From Caprimulgus europaeus (Eukaryota > Chordata > Aves > Caprimulgiformes > Caprimulgidae), in assembly GCA_907165065.1 (NCBI GenBank), contig OU015524.1, positions 29,248,295-29,312,294 of the forward strand: a stretch of 64,000 bases of DNA. The letters are read 5' to 3'. This document shows positions 1 through 13,185 of the stretch, one piece after another; within the stretch, counting starts at the first letter, position 1; every line of letters begins with the position of its first letter. The translations under genes and the position numbers were made by a program. The notes under the pieces were generated by a model that was given only the letters and a program-made list of their open reading frames with translations, had not been told where the DNA came from and ran no database searches.

Positions 1-461
1 TATGATTTTATGCTTTCTAAAAACAAAGAAGTACCAGAGCTCAAAGATGCAGAATGGAAATGGCACCTTGCATTTCTGACAGATGTAACATTGCTACTCA
101 ACTATTTCAATGTCCAACTTCAAGGAAAGGAAAATTCCATTACCAAATGGAATTGGCCGAACTACAGACTTGTGACCCGCTGAAAGGTGCATTCAAATCA
201 AGCAGCCTTACTAATTTCTATGCATCTGTCCCCTCAGAGACATATCATAATCTCAGGAACCATGCACTCAAAATTGCAACCGTCTTTGGCAGCACCTATG
301 TCTGTGAGCAGACTTTTTCCCGAATGAAACATCTGAAATCTCCAGTCAGATCCAGACTCACTGATGAACACTTGCGTCACTTGCTACGACTGGCAGTGAC
401 AAATATGGAACCTAACATTGACCATCTCATTAGCCAAAAGCAGGCCCATAGTTTGCATTGA
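1..461 (+). pseudogene. hAT transposase C-terminal part, frame-broken relic
   Basis: Two frames carry pieces of one hAT transposase. In the frame starting at base 1, about 1-130 reads as the segment before the dimerisation domain, with WHLAFLTDVT, then LLNYF and LQGKE; this frame ends at the TGA at 181-183. In the frame of 54-461 (stop 459-461), the C-terminal hAT dimerisation region is intact from about MELAELQTCD through NFYASVP, HALKIATVFGSTYVCEQTFS, and SRLTDEHLRHLLRLAV. The FGSTYVCEQTFS and LTDEHL blocks are hallmarks of the family that includes GTF2IRD2-like and ZBED-like transposases. The jump from LQGKE directly to MELAELQ suggests an internal deletion near 125-150 as well as a frame change. 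The ATG at 54 is only the first in-frame ATG and probably not a real start. No DDE catalytic residues are in the window. Confidence 0.8.
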
Positions 462-576
462 AATATTATTTGTTTTTGTTGGTTACAATTGTTCTTCATT
501 TTAAATATTGCGTTCTTTTTCCTGGTTTTTGTGCACTACTACAAATAAAATATGTGCAGTGTGCACAGGAATTCGT

Positions 577-663
577 TCATTTTTTCCAAACTATAGTCCG
601 GCCCCCAACAGTGTCTGAGGGACAGTGAACTGGCCCCCTGTTTAAAAAGTTTGAGGACCCCTG
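577..663 (-). repeat. Right terminal region of the hAT element, with inverted-repeat end
   Basis: From about 577 to 663 the sequence gives a sub-terminal tract (caaactatagtccggccccc), a gggacagtgaactggccccc block, and the tip ending in gaggacccctg. This is the order seen in Charlie-type ends, where transposase binds and cuts. The matching left repeat is not in the window, so the inversion itself cannot be confirmed here. Confidence 0.7.
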
Positions 664-671
664 GTCTTTAT

Positions 672-3600
672 CAACTATAAACCTGTATTGGCTGGCATTA
701 ATTATATTGTCCTCCTTTAAATTCTTTTTAATCAAAATCTTGTAGTGGCCATTCCATTGCTTTATCAAGGACCAGTATCAACTTGTCACAGCTACCTGGG
801 TTATTTCATTTGCTATTTGTTGAATACTGATATAATACTGGTTTTCATCCAGTCTTCTGGAACTGTAGTTTTGCAATATGTTAAAAATCATGCAAGGGTA
901 TCATAAAACTCTTAGCTACAAGTTAGCCATATGTATACTGATTGAAAAATATCTGACTGTAGTAGCTGTTGTTGACTATCTTCCTGGGATGCTATTGAAA
1001 AGGAACTACATCTTGATCACTTGATCAGAGTAGGTTATCCTGCTTTATTTCCCAAATGCAGAAAATAATTATTTATTGAACTTTCCAACCTCTTCTGCAT
1101 GATTTGTGATGGATACAATTTATAGATCCACTGTTGTTCCTACTACCTCTTGAAACTCATTTAAATTATCCTTAAAATCTTCCAACAATTGATTTCTTTC
1201 TGCATCTATTTGTGTCTCACATAAACTTGATACATTTCTTACTTCAGTATCTTCTTCTTTAAATATTACATTTTTTAACCAATATTTTTAATCTAAGGTA
1301 GATTTTTCTTAGATTTGAAAAAATGAGTTTATGGAATTAGAAACAAGGATTCTAAACAGCTTTCATTTCCTGTGAGCACTTGTGTGTTCAGATTCTTTTC
1401 TCACTCTGATTTAGCTTAGAATTATTTTCACATTGCGAAACTGGTCTTTTAAAAACATCAAATCTGTATTTGAGTTTCGATTGTATACCATCTCTGGCTT
1501 TTAGTTCCACAATAAATCTCAGATCTCTGTCTTTCAAGATGAGATTTAATGTGTCACTTCCCTATGTTGACTCTCTTAATGATTTTTCAATTAAGGCATT
1601 TTAATATGGTTTTAGAAATTCCATGAATTTTTAGAACTAGTAGTTTCATGTTGTTGATGTGTGTCACATGAAGTCAATCCCTAATGAGAAGATAGGATTT
1701 TTTTCTCCCCTTTACCTAAGTGATAGGAGCTTATGTGGCTTAGTCATCCTGTTCACCAGACTTGGTTGTCTGCACACAACAGAAAGGAACCCATTAGAAC
1801 TTTGATCCAGACTACTTTCTATCTATGACTACGTGGGATCTTTTACTTCCAACTTGGCAAGGATATAGATAATGCTGTTTTTTATTTCATGGAATGTCAC
1901 TAAACTAAAAAGACTGAACATAACATATAGAATAGCAATGTAGTAGTACATTGGAAATCAGTTTTCTCACTGTAGATTTATATGTAAACAGATAACAGTG
2001 CTCTGAAGTGGGAACATACTCGAGCACCTTAATTCAAAGACACTGGTCTGGCACTATCAGATTGAAACACTGATAACAATGGACTTCAATTGCCTCAAGA
2101 CTATAAAACCTTGGTTCTGGCAGACAGATTTTTTCAGTTCTGGGAGGCTATTGTAAAAGAGAGAGCTGCAAGGAAAAGCAATGAGCATGTTATCAGTGAA
2201 ACACTGGAAGTTCAGAGATCATAGTCCTCATCAACTATACTTTCATTTGTGATGACTGCTGAGGTTGTGTACCTTCTGCCCAGACATTTCTGTCTATTTG
2301 AGTTTTCCTTAATTGTTTGTATCAGTTTATGTGTATTGGAGGAAAGAGGTTAATTAATATTAAATAAGTGCATTTCTTAAAGCAGAGGATATAATAGTAT
2401 CCTCTTGCATATTAACATTTTAAAGCTTGAGCTACATTATGTGAAGGAATGAAGTAAAGACTGGTATCATCCTTCTTTGGTTCACTTCAATTGCATATAT
2501 GACCTTTCAACAACTTTTAATCTGCTTTAACACTTGTGATTAGTAACCAAAGCATTAGACAGCCACTTGTGTTCTACTTGTTTTATCACTGTACTACAGT
2601 AGCAATCAAGAAGGGAGAACTGACACATTTATGGCCTGTGGCAAAAGCTAAGCAATTAGGAGAATCTGTACTGGATTACATCATCTTAAAGCAGATTTGT
2701 TGTGAGTGAACTAAGTTAACTTTCACACCCTGGATATCACAACAGTTTTAATCTTTTAGTAACATCTTGTATAAAAATTAATCATAAGATTGGCTGGATT
2801 ATTTTTGACATCCAGGAAAACACTGTGAAAAGCTATTCTTGGGCAGTCTTTTGATACGTGGAAGATATGTCATAAATCTTTTGAAACAATATACTCCCAT
2901 TTTGCCTCTCTGTTTGCACAGTTTAATTACAGTGGCCTCAATACATGAACATGGAAGTAAGATTTTATTTATATTATCAAAATATCTGTTACTTAAAAAC
3001 AAAACAGTGAATTTGGCATCACTTTTCAAATAGAAAAAAAGCCCCACTTCTTGGCTCCAGGAACATTCAGCTTCAGGAGACAGAGGAAGGTGTTACATCA
3101 TACAGAAAGTTATTGATGTCTCTCATTATGTAGATTTTTTTTTTTTATTTTGAACATTAAAAATACTGGCTTGCAGTTTTTCTCCTCTACTTCTGTTAAT
3201 TTGTGCTACATAGCTGTATAAAATGCAGCATAAGTAATTGGCAGAGAGAATTTCGTTGACAGGAAAGTTCTTTACCAGAGTAAAGGTGATGCATATCATC
3301 AGAGTGCCCTTTCTGTCATCTCATATACTCATATCAGGGACATTACTAATTTGGCAGGCAAAACTCTTCCACATCTATCCTGCTTTGGGGCTGGATGATT
3401 GCCCTGAATTCCTGTCTGTGTGAGTTGGCATTAGCCTGGACTAACTACTGAGCTTACGTCAGTGTTATCTAAGCCTGGCAATACACTGTTAAATCTGTGA
3501 GCATAAAGAAATCACTTTTAAATCTTTATTTCAGATGCATTTTTAATATGCATTTATAAATTTATTGGGTTCAATCATGTTTATATAGCATTTCAGAAAA

Positions 3601-6600
3601 ATTACTGTGGTAAATAGAGAGGTTTGTATGTATATTTTTAGTGTATGTATATTTTTAGTGTATGTAAGCAAAATAACATGCAAAACATACATGTATATAC
3701 TCTATGCATGTTGTTTTGATTAAAATATTATTTTCTGATCACTGATAAAATATGGGCTATATGCCAGAACAACAATTTAAGGTAAGACCCAGTGGAAGAT
3801 GATTAAGGGTATGAGCTCATAGTAGTGTCGCCTTCAATTCAATGCTTTGAGAAGTTCTTGATGTAAATGGATTTTTGTTTATTGGCAACTAGCTAAAGTG
3901 TTCAATTAATATCTGAAAATTATCCACAAATAAATAAAACTAAGAGATTATGTAGAGATATTTCATTCTGTTTTCACATTAAGAGTAACTGTAAAGTAAC
4001 TCTCAGTACTTGTCACGAATGCTAAAAATACAATCCAAATTGCCAAAACTGGCAGATTTTTGACACAAGAAATTGCTATTGTCCCCACTCTTCCCCTCAG
4101 AAAAGGGATATGCATGCACTTGCATATGTTTGCTAGAAGAAAAGTAGATTACTCATTGGACTTGTGCTAGGCTTCCATGAGACAGTTTACCAGAAGATAA
4201 CACAGCTAAGCAAATCTTTGTGCGTATCAAAGATTTTTTTCAGTGAGGTTGTTAATCTCGGACAAAGGCTTCAGCTTAGCAAGCATGAGTTTAAGTAACT
4301 TGTAGACTGGGTTTGTGTCTCTCATTCCTGTATGCTTAGTCCAAAGGGTTGTAGAATACAACAGTAAAATTACAAAGCAGCTATTGGAAAAAGGGAAAGG
4401 AATTAGACTCTGATCCCTACTTAAAAATGGTAAATTACAAAGATGACATTTATGGGACAACAGTTTGCAACCTGTTGACATTGTTTAAAAGAAGATTTAA
4501 AAACAAAGATATAAAATTATATTAGAGGAGCTACATAGTTCAGTATTTGTAGGGAAGCAAGTATGGCAACACCTAATTATCAACAGATTATTTGGGGTCA
4601 TGGGAACTGCCATTTCTCTGGGAGATGGATGGAAATAAATGGTTGAAAATAGCTATGGAGTGATGCAAGATGTGCTTTGTTTACATTAAGTTGTCAAACA
4701 TTTGTGCAGGAGGAGTTTTTTCTGTTGGGGGCTTGGCACAAACTTGGAAGAGTTATAATAGAGGAAGTGGGCAGCTGATGTTTTCCCTGAAAGCAATAGT
4801 GAAAGAATAAGTACTAGAAGTTTATTTGTCTGGCAGAGAATAAATAAAATAACAAGGTAGTTTCAGAGTTTAAAGATTGTAACTTAAAAATATCAGTGTG
4901 TGGTGATACTTGCAATGAATAGGGTCCTGCCCATTGTGGGTAAGGAATATGAGTCCACATCCAAGGTCTGTAGTAGGAGTAGTAAAACAGAAAAAAAAAA
5001 AAAAATCACAGAAACAGACTGCACAACAGGCAGCAGCATGAAAACCTGAACGCTGGGAATTGATCTCATTCTGAAGAGTCAGTTTCAAACATATGGAGCC
5101 TGCAGGACTTTTATATAGGGAGTGGTATGCCCTGCAAGGTAAAACCATTGCACAGCAGCTCCTCACTTCAATTCATAACGTTCCTTCTCATCTGTCTGCC
5201 TTTGCATCAGACTGGCCATTGTATTTGCTCTAAACCAAGGTGTTTTGTGAGCTTTCTGCCCTGAGTAATTTTCCTCCTATCCCCTGACTTTTACACCAAG
5301 GTGGCTTTAGCAAAAGCTGTCTCCTTCAGTATTGCTGGGGAAGGTTCTACTTTAATCACAAGCAGTTCACAGTTAATGTGTAGACAATCATATCCTATAA
5401 ATGCTTCACACAGAAGAAAACACCAGTCTTTATTTTATGCTGTATTTATTTTACTCTTTTTAATGTCTTATGTGAAGGTATTATATGGTCATGCTTCACT
5501 GAAATAGAATGATAAATTCCTGAATAAGGCTTTAAGTTTTCTTTGGCATGTTTGGCTAGTAGCTGATCTTTGTAAGCAATCAAGTCAGCTTTTAGAAAGT
5601 TTGATGTACTAATAAAACATCTGTATAATAGTAAAATATGTTGTATGGTCACTGATGGCCTAAGCAGCATGAAAGTTGTTAGCCACAGAAGCAAGCAAGC
5701 TACATTTCTGGCAATGGTTGGTGCAGCTGTGCTGGAATGGGCAGAAATAGCATTTCTCTTTATAGCCATACAAAAGCCTTATCACTATTTGCAGTTTTTC
5801 TATCTTATCATATTGTATTAATATCAATAGTATCAGTACAATACAGAGGTGTTAGCTTAACCACTCGGGCTTATAAAAAGGTGTTACCATTAAAGTGTCA
5901 TAAAGCTATTCAAAACCACAAATATTTTTGGACCATATCAATTTTATGAATGGTTAATGCAAAACTGCTGAACAGAGAATATAATACATTTATAGTGAAC
6001 TGCTGCAAAAACAACTTAAATATTTTGGGGCAGTGTAACTTTTCTGTATTCAATTGTGATTTAAATAAGGAACAATTAAATTGCATACAGGCTTCCCACT
6101 TTAAAAACAATTTCAGAGGTATATAAATTCAATTGCATTGCCTCTTCCCAAAAGTGACAGCCTCTGGAGCTATTTTCCATGCTTGACCATACCTTCACAA
6201 GCACTCTCTGGTATCAGGAGGAGAAAGTCATTCCAATTTGGGTAAGACTGATGTATCTGCCTCGAGAGAGAAAATGTGTCTTCACGGAGAATTACATTCA
6301 AGTTTCCAGGATAAGGGGTTTTGAAGACAAGAATGTGTAAGGAGTATCCAGAGGATGGCTAGCCAAAGTCAGATCACTAAACTCTGTTAAACTTCTAAAG
6401 ACAGAAGTATCACTTCTTTCAGTCAATGCACAAAATGCTTCCACAACAACCTTGGGAGGGAGCTTACACAGAGTCCACATCAAAACTATGGATATACTGG
6501 TCATATACCCTGTGTCCATTGTGCTAGAATGAGCAATTATTCTGTCTGGTAAAACATGTACTTTTCCAAGACTTTTCAGTAGTCTTGGTGCGTCTGAAAA

Positions 6601-6917
6601 CTAAGACACTGAAAAGTTACAAATACCAAAACCTTATCATTCTCTCAGCCAAAAGTTAATAACCAATAACATTTAAGCAACTTGAATCTAACACAAAATT
6701 TCAGGTGTTCGTAACTGACATCACTCGAGACTTTCTATTATTCTCTGAAATGCCTTGCTTACGCTTCGTGTGTCTCCCTTGAAATGTCAGTACTTTTGTT
6801 ATGAGGAATGATATGTCCATTTACTCTTGCAGTGATTCTGTTGTGGTTGTAGTCTAACTAATACCTTCCCAAATAAATCAGCTCTTATCTGTCTTCTCTG
6901 TGGAACTTGGTGAAGAT
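672..6917. other. Intronic DNA, probably upstream intron of CAMKMT; no gene seen
   Basis: AT-rich sequence with only short chance open frames. Visible local structure is a 17-base tandem duplication at 3624-3668. I found no exon-like segment of CAMKMT and no recognisable RNA gene. Assignment to a CAMKMT intron is inferred from the first recognised exon lying at 36779 and from the very long introns of this gene in other vertebrates. Confidence 0.5.
3624..3668. repeat. 17-base tandem duplication
   Basis: The unit tgtatgtatatttttag occurs twice head to tail and a third partial copy (tgtatgtaag) follows. It is a local AT-rich slippage product with no sign of function. Confidence 0.8.
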
Positions 6918-7020
6918 ATCATAGTCTGTAGAAAATAAGGTTAGAAGTGAGCTCCAAAGGTCATCTAATCTATCCCCATTACCTCAATATCACCTTCAGG
7001 GAATATGGCAAAGGCATCTA
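6918..7020 (-). mobile_element. CR1 LINE 3' end fragment, diverged
   Basis: The stretch catagtctgtag, then ggttagaagtgagctccaaa and ggtcatctaatctatcccc, matches the reverse complement of the avian CR1 3' untranslated region (usual form ggttggaagggacctcaaaggtcatctagtccaacccc). Sequence past about 6985 drifts and is assigned only loosely. No target duplication could be recognised, so this is an old copy. Family-level assignment is from memory of the CR1 consensus. Confidence 0.6.
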
Positions 7021-10000
7021 CTCCTTTTTTTCTTCCCTCTTTCATGACTTACTGCTGACAGAAAGAGCATTTTAAAAAAAAGAAAATACAGGTAGTGTTA
7101 TTCCGGGAACTTCTTTTCTTTTTGGAGGGGAAAATGAAAAATGTTTCTTGTTATCTGTCTGCGGCACAAGGAAGGATTTCTGGATCATGTGTTAATTTGA
7201 CCAGTCTAGTGTATTCTTGGTAGTATTTCTGAAGAAGAGCAATCTAAACAAGAAGGAAGCCCTAAATGTAGAACTCAGGATTTTTTTCATCAAAATGTTC
7301 TGCACTGGAAATTGCAGGAATGACACAGAATTCTCTGTGGAAAACATTAGGTCTGGTGCATGTTCTGGTTTGGAGGAAAGAAAAAGATTTCTGTTTGAGT
7401 TTATGTCAAAAAATCTCCTTTGAATATTTTTAAAATTTCAAAATTTGGTCTTCAAAACCAACCTTTAATTAGAAATGTAACTTCATAAACAAAAAATAAA
7501 GATTAAAATCACTATTACATGTTTTAGAATATTTAAATAAAGTATTTCCTTTAGGTTAATTCGTTTAATTGTTTTCTTGCTTTAGATGGTCAGTGTATGA
7601 CAATTTTAAACTAGGATCTAGATTGGAATGTTTTCCATAATTTGAAAAATATCCAAAGGCTGAAAGAGAATTTAAAATAGACAAGGTCGTTGGTACAGTA
7701 GAGAGCTTGAAACAAATATTGTTTCCTGATGATTCTGTCCAGATAATAATCTCTCAAAATCACTTGTCATGTCTGCTACAATACCGGTCCAAATTTCTAT
7801 ATGCTTTGATTTAAACGTCTTACACCAGATGCACGCAACTTGAGATAAAATTAGATTTTATTTTGACCTTCATTGAGTTATCATTCATAAAGAAATACCT
7901 ACATTTATGTATATCAAGATATGGGTATCTAAGAATTGAGATACTTCTGAAAATGTAGTTCTTAAACAGAAGATAAATAAGCAAAACATTCTTTGTTATG
8001 CAGAAGCAAATTTTTCATTCTCAAATGTGGGGTTTTAAATATCAAATATATATCTGGGTGCTCTTTTCTTCTGTCTTTACCTTCATAGTTTCAGACTTTA
8101 AAGACTGTTAAGATCATTGATAATATATCTCAAGAAGATATAAACATGCACTAAGCTTTGAAAAACTGATCCTATAGAGCCAAGGTGTATCGCTCTCTTA
8201 TCTCCCTCTCTGATCTATTGAAATACCACCTGTGAGTGAATCTAAAGTGAGGATATTGCAATTCTTCAGACATTTCTGAGAAATTCATTTGATCCACAAT
8301 CCATAATGTGTTTTTGTTTGAAAATTTGCAAAATAAATTAATTTTAGTAACTGTATCAGGAAGATGTAATTGACCTCCCTTTCTAGATCAATCTGAAACC
8401 AGTATATCACAGCTCAAAAGGCTTCTTATAATAGCTAAATGTTTTTGTTGCACGCTGAAAAGCAGAGAGTATGAAAATTGTGTGTTTTATTTTGTTAGTG
8501 TTTTGAATTAAACTTGATGGCCTTTCTTCTGAAGCAGTTAAAATATTATCTTGCTGTAATTCCATATTCAGTAAGATTGAATGAGAAAGTTGTGTGGTGT
8601 CACTTTATACAATTGCCTTTTAATCTTATTTCTTTCTTGGCAAGTAAATACAATTTATAAATGTAATTGGTGTAATTATATGCACTGAGCAACTTTATGT
8701 TGAGCATCATGTTATATCACATTTTTCCTTTATGTAGATAATTTTAATTACATATTGTAGTCTTTGAAAATCATTGCTTGATTTCTTCTCTGATAGAAGA
8801 GGTTGACTGTTGTTGAACTCTCAGCTGTATCTCCTATCATAGGCAGAAAACACTCTTTTCTACACTGGTATTCTTTTATCTTCTTTGTATTAAAAGGAAT
8901 GTGAGTTTATTTGGCATTCACATATCTGAAAAGGCAACTTAATCAAAATTTTGCTGATATTTCTAATAAATACACAATTATTGTTAGCATGCAATTGTTT
9001 AACTTCAAAAAGCCTAAGGTTAAAAAAAACCCCTACCAAACACTGACACTTTCAATGTTTCTCTAATAATTAAGGTACAGGGCTTGTAAAGAGTACCTAG
9101 TTCCTAAGTAGGAGAGAGAAGTGTGTTTACATGTGATCCCACTGGCATGTTCCCATGACATCCTAGGCAGATGGAGCCTTCATCAGCTTCTGTCACAGAA
9201 GTTGTACAGTAGGGATGTCTTCTTTTGTTTTTCTTTTGGTGATTTTATAGAAAATACTAAGGTCAAACAGTGTAATGGACAGTATCCTTTTGGGATTGTA
9301 TTTCCAAATAGATGTTAAAAAAAAATTCTTTTCCTTCTCATCCCTCCCACATTTTTTCTACTATTTTATATTTTTATGCCATAAATTCTTTTCATACCCA
9401 TGTTACAGAAATTTTTACATTTTTACATCATTAAAATTATATGTAAGTGAAATTGTGCATCAGTGTTGCTTCTTTGAAGTCTTTGCAGTGCACAGATACT
9501 ATTCAGAAACAGTTGTCCTCCAACATCTGTGTATCTGATGGTTGTGCCAGGTCAGAGAAAATAAAAAAAAGAAAAATCTCACCTGTTGCCTAGAGTTAGC
9601 AAGACCATTTTGTTGCAGAAAGAGCAAAGGAGAAAACATATAGTCAATATCCCACTATAGCCTATCAGTAGAGGAGCTTCTGCAAGTAATTCTTTTTACT
9701 AGTGAATTGTGTACACAGTGCTGCTGGTGATATTTTGTTATGTGAGCTCTTGGAAATAATAACCTACTGTGTGTAATATAGAAAAATGACAACACTTTGT
9801 AAGTGCTTTCATGCTATTTCCTAGTGACAACTTTTGGTCAGGGTTAGGTTAGGTTCCATTAAAACAATTGTAAATCTGAAATTTCAGTGATTTTGACATA
9901 TTTTTTCATGAACTCTGGACTGAATTTTCATACTTTGATTCAGAAGTATTTAAAAATTACCTTAGTCATCAACATTGTTGAAAAATCGTGTACATATGCA

Positions 10001-10053
10001 TTTTTAAAAGAATGAAGGCTGTGCCTCTATTTTACGTCAGTCTGTTAAATCAA

Positions 10054-10107
10054 TATGCATGTCTTCTACAATTAGTCTTCTATACGCATGTCTTCTTCAA
10101 CAATTAG
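10054..10107. repeat. Imperfect tandem duplication (about 30-base unit)
   Basis: The string gcatgtcttct, a short variable part, then caattag occurs twice in succession, separated by about 30 bases. The copies differ by small insertions and substitutions. A local duplication, with no evident role. Confidence 0.6.
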
Positions 10108-12612
10108 CAGCAGCTAAAGGGTTTTCTCTGCCTTTTTCCTGATAGTTTGTCTGCAGCATCAGGGATGAGAAATGTTAAAACAATGGCAGGAGGAGGTGGA
10201 AATACCAGTGATAACTCCAATATAATTTATTTAGAGCATTTTATATTAACTTCACTTAGGTTATTAATTGCAGATGTATTAAGTAGATTTTAAAGCAAAT
10301 TATAGCTCTATTTTAAGAACATCATTGTCACCTGTAGTTTTTCAGAATTCTTCAGTCACTATTTGCATTAAAAAGTGCTACCCAGAGAACAAACAAAACA
10401 AAACATCCAAAATTTCCACACATAGTTTGAGGCACAAAAATAGTTGTTCCAGATTTCCAGTGCATAAATGTTGAGCAGTTTGACTTAAAGGCAGTGTAAA
10501 GATTTAACTGTTAGGAATTTTGGTAGTTTACTAAAAGGTATTATTTCTTTATTCGAGTATTTGCTGAAGATCTTATTAACAGAATAATACCTATTCCCTA
10601 CACTTTATACTGAAATCCTGTATATAAAAGATTTTTAAAGGCTTGAAGATTTTCTTTTGCTGTTATTCTTCAGAACTGAAATTTTCTCATTCAGCAAGAG
10701 CTGATGAATGATGTTGTCCTATGGAGTATTCCACAGACAACTTCCTTCTTCCAAAATTGCTACTACCTCCTATTGCTCTCAATGGGATTGAAGCCACAGT
10801 TGCCCTCAGCAAAGATGCGCTCCTGCAAAATGACTAATGCTTCCCATTGTTTCCAATATGAGTGGAACTGCTCTTAGATAGAATAATTGTCCCTGAAGCA
10901 CAGGAAAGAGCTAAAAACTTCAGCCAGATTAACAGTGACTATCTCAGAGATGCAGGATTAAGATGTTAATATGTCTTTAAAAATTTGTTTTATTTAATCC
11001 AAAATTGCAAATACTGTTATATGAGAATTGTAGGGAGTTGCAAGATAGGTGAAAGTAAAAAATTGGGGTAGCTGTAGCTGAGTGCAGTGATACATTTAAT
11101 TCTGACAATTTCTTGGGTTTATAGTTTTAATTCTTTAATTTTTATTTTCAGTGGCTATGACAGACTTGTACTGTTTTTACCTTTCATCATCATTTTACCT
11201 TACTTTGTCCATTGCCTTTTATTTAATATAATACTTGTTAAGGGAGTTGTTAAAAAAAACCAGAGAGCGCAAATGTTCAGGATAGCAAATTAGATACCAG
11301 TCTTAATTATTCAGAAATGTAAGGAACAAATTATTATATTCTACTAATATGTTCTATACTCATTACAATTATCATCAAATAAAACCAAAATGTAACTCAC
11401 TGGCATGGATTAGTTATTATAAATAAAATTAGGAGAACTTAACCCACGTTTGTTTTATTAATAGATATTTAGTATATTTGATTGAGTCAGCAATATTTGT
11501 AGTTCGGAGATATTTCCATTACTCGTATGAGACTTAGGGGTGTTTTGGGACTTAAATTGGTCCTCCCCATTTTAGTTACTGATAGGAGCTTTTTCCTTTT
11601 CAACTTTTTTCAAGATTTATTGTTTATCTAACAAATTGTAAGAACACAAGGCAGAGTAATCATTACTTAAAATCATTCAGAAGTAGTCAATAGCAATGCT
11701 TATAAAGGGGAAAAATGCAATACAGAGTAGAATACTACACTTTTTTGTATGTATTTATTACTGCTTTCAGTTATCTGAAAATAGAGTGTTTGCTGCTGTT
11801 TGAGCTCTTGACGTCAAACTGGTTCTTGCTGGAGGCAACAGTGCCAGTACAGCATTTTGACCTTGTTTTCTTTATTTCACCCTCTTTCATTTGTTAGCAT
11901 AAATAAGGAATACACATTTTTAAATGACAGTTACGAAAATAAGGCCATATATTAAAGAGCAAAACAGAAGGGATTTTTTTCTTTTAGCAAGGTATTTCAC
12001 TAGTGAAACATGTGCTGATAACTTCAAAGCATATACAGTAGCCTCAAAGAAGGACTATGACATATGATCACAAAAGAAGAAACATAAGAGTTGTAAAAAC
12101 AAGGAATAAAGAAGGAATGTTTGTATTTCCTGTCATTCTCATTAGTGCAACTTAATGGACTTCAGTTAACTCTTCCCTGGTTTTTAGTGATGAAAGATCA
12201 GAATTATCTCCCATCTGTTTAATTTCTTCGTTTACATTGGTAGTCTTTATGATTCTGATAACATAGCAGCATTAAGATCTCATAGCCATAAAATAGCTCA
12301 CCATCTGTAATTTGTGACCTCGTTTTGTACAATTGCAGTAAAATAATAGCCATAACATTTCAAAATTACTTCACAAAGGATATTTAAATCCTTGTTTTAT
12401 AGATTGGAAGGGAAAGGGATGTCCCAGGCCAATAAGTGTTGTCTTTCCAGTGCTGGGGTAACAGTCCTGTAAATAGATCAGTCCTGATCCAACAGTCAGC
12501 CCAAGAGGTTCAAAGGGTAGAAGACTGGTTTTTTTTTTCTACTATACAAGCACTTTCAAAAAGATGATAATATTTACTGATCATAGCATAACTCAATTTA
12601 GCATTTGGTTGT

Positions 12613-12632
12613 ACAACAACAACAACAACAAA
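12613..12632. repeat. (CAA)n microsatellite
   Basis: About six uninterrupted CAA units. Short and probably variable in length between individuals. Confidence 0.9.
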
Positions 12633-13094
12633 GTAAAATTCAATGGATGCTAAACTTCAGCAATAAACAGGACTGCTTATGCAAAAAGATTTTAAGATTA
12701 AAGGGAGTAAGAACCTTAGAGGTAGGGTAGTTTTTTACGTTAAATAAAATATTGATTTTCATAAAACATTTGTATCACTCAGCTTAGTGTAACTAGGAAG
12801 CAAGAATAAGCAAATGCTATTAAATGGCAAGGCAGCTATTTCAACCATAAAGCCCTTCAAACTTGTGAAGCTGACCCTGCTAAAACCAGTAGCTAGAAAC
12901 ATAAATTACAGCAGGCTGAAAGTAAACGGGGAACTGCAGAATCAGAGTAACAAGGTGAAACTTAGGTAAAATCAGTGCATGGGATATAGGATATTTTTTA
13001 AAGAGTAAATGGATCTAATGGATTACCAGTACTAATGGGAAGTAGTTAAAACAGAAAATTATATTGCTGAGAGACTGAACAAAGATGGAGGTAT

Positions 13095-13185
13095 TAGGAA
13101 GCACTAAATCATTAAGCCTAGGTGGTATATTTTCAAGAATTTTAAGGCAGGTTATTCATGAAAGAATTGAGCTCCTAACAAAAAG
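13095..13185 (+). mobile_element. Possible CR1/L3-like LINE coding-region scrap
   Basis: The series cattaagcctaggtggtata, tcaagaattttaaggcagg and attgagctcctaacaaaaa resembles the part of CR1/L3-type LINE ORF2 that encodes the early reverse transcriptase segment (SPDGI.PRILK..., then ELL). It is heavily mutated and its limits are not clear; flanking bases from about 12900 may belong to the same copy. Chance similarity is possible. Confidence 0.35.

Larger units (their letters stand above)
1..663 (+). mobile_element. 3' end of a Charlie-type hAT DNA transposon (truncated by the window edge)
   Basis: The segment holds the last part of a hAT transposase frame, an AATAAA signal at 544-549, and a right end that finishes tttaaaaagtttgaggaccc + ctg at 663. 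Read on the other strand this end begins CAGGGGTCCTCAAACT, the terminal inverted repeat style of Charlie-type hAT elements. The 8 bases after it, gtctttat (664-671), fit a hAT target-site duplication, but the left copy lies outside the window. I recall near-identical ends from hAT families spread between tetrapods by horizontal transfer. The exact family name cannot be fixed without a library search. The left end and most of the transposase are upstream of base 1. Confidence 0.85.
7021..13094. other. Intronic DNA, no gene seen
   Basis: AT-rich, with poly-T and poly-A tracts and no recognised exon. Local features are an imperfect duplication of gcatgtcttct...caattag at 10054-10107 and a CAA microsatellite at 12613-12632. 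12391-12450 faintly resembles a MIR core but too weakly to call. Confidence 0.5.

Noticed and set aside
9841-9857. gggttaggttaggttcc, telomere-like words
   Set aside because: Only two to three imperfect units, too short for an interstitial telomeric repeat.
12110-12150. aaggaatgtttgtatttcct, resembling the AATGTTT|GTATTTGG junction context of the CAMKMT exon before WPSEE
   Set aside because: The bases upstream do not encode the expected SFDNTGN residues, and the downstream bases do not read as CAMKMT.
12391-12450. Possible MIR core (ttttatagattggaagggaa, then gtcccaggccaataag)
   Set aside because: Only a loose match to the MIR core with no supporting flank.
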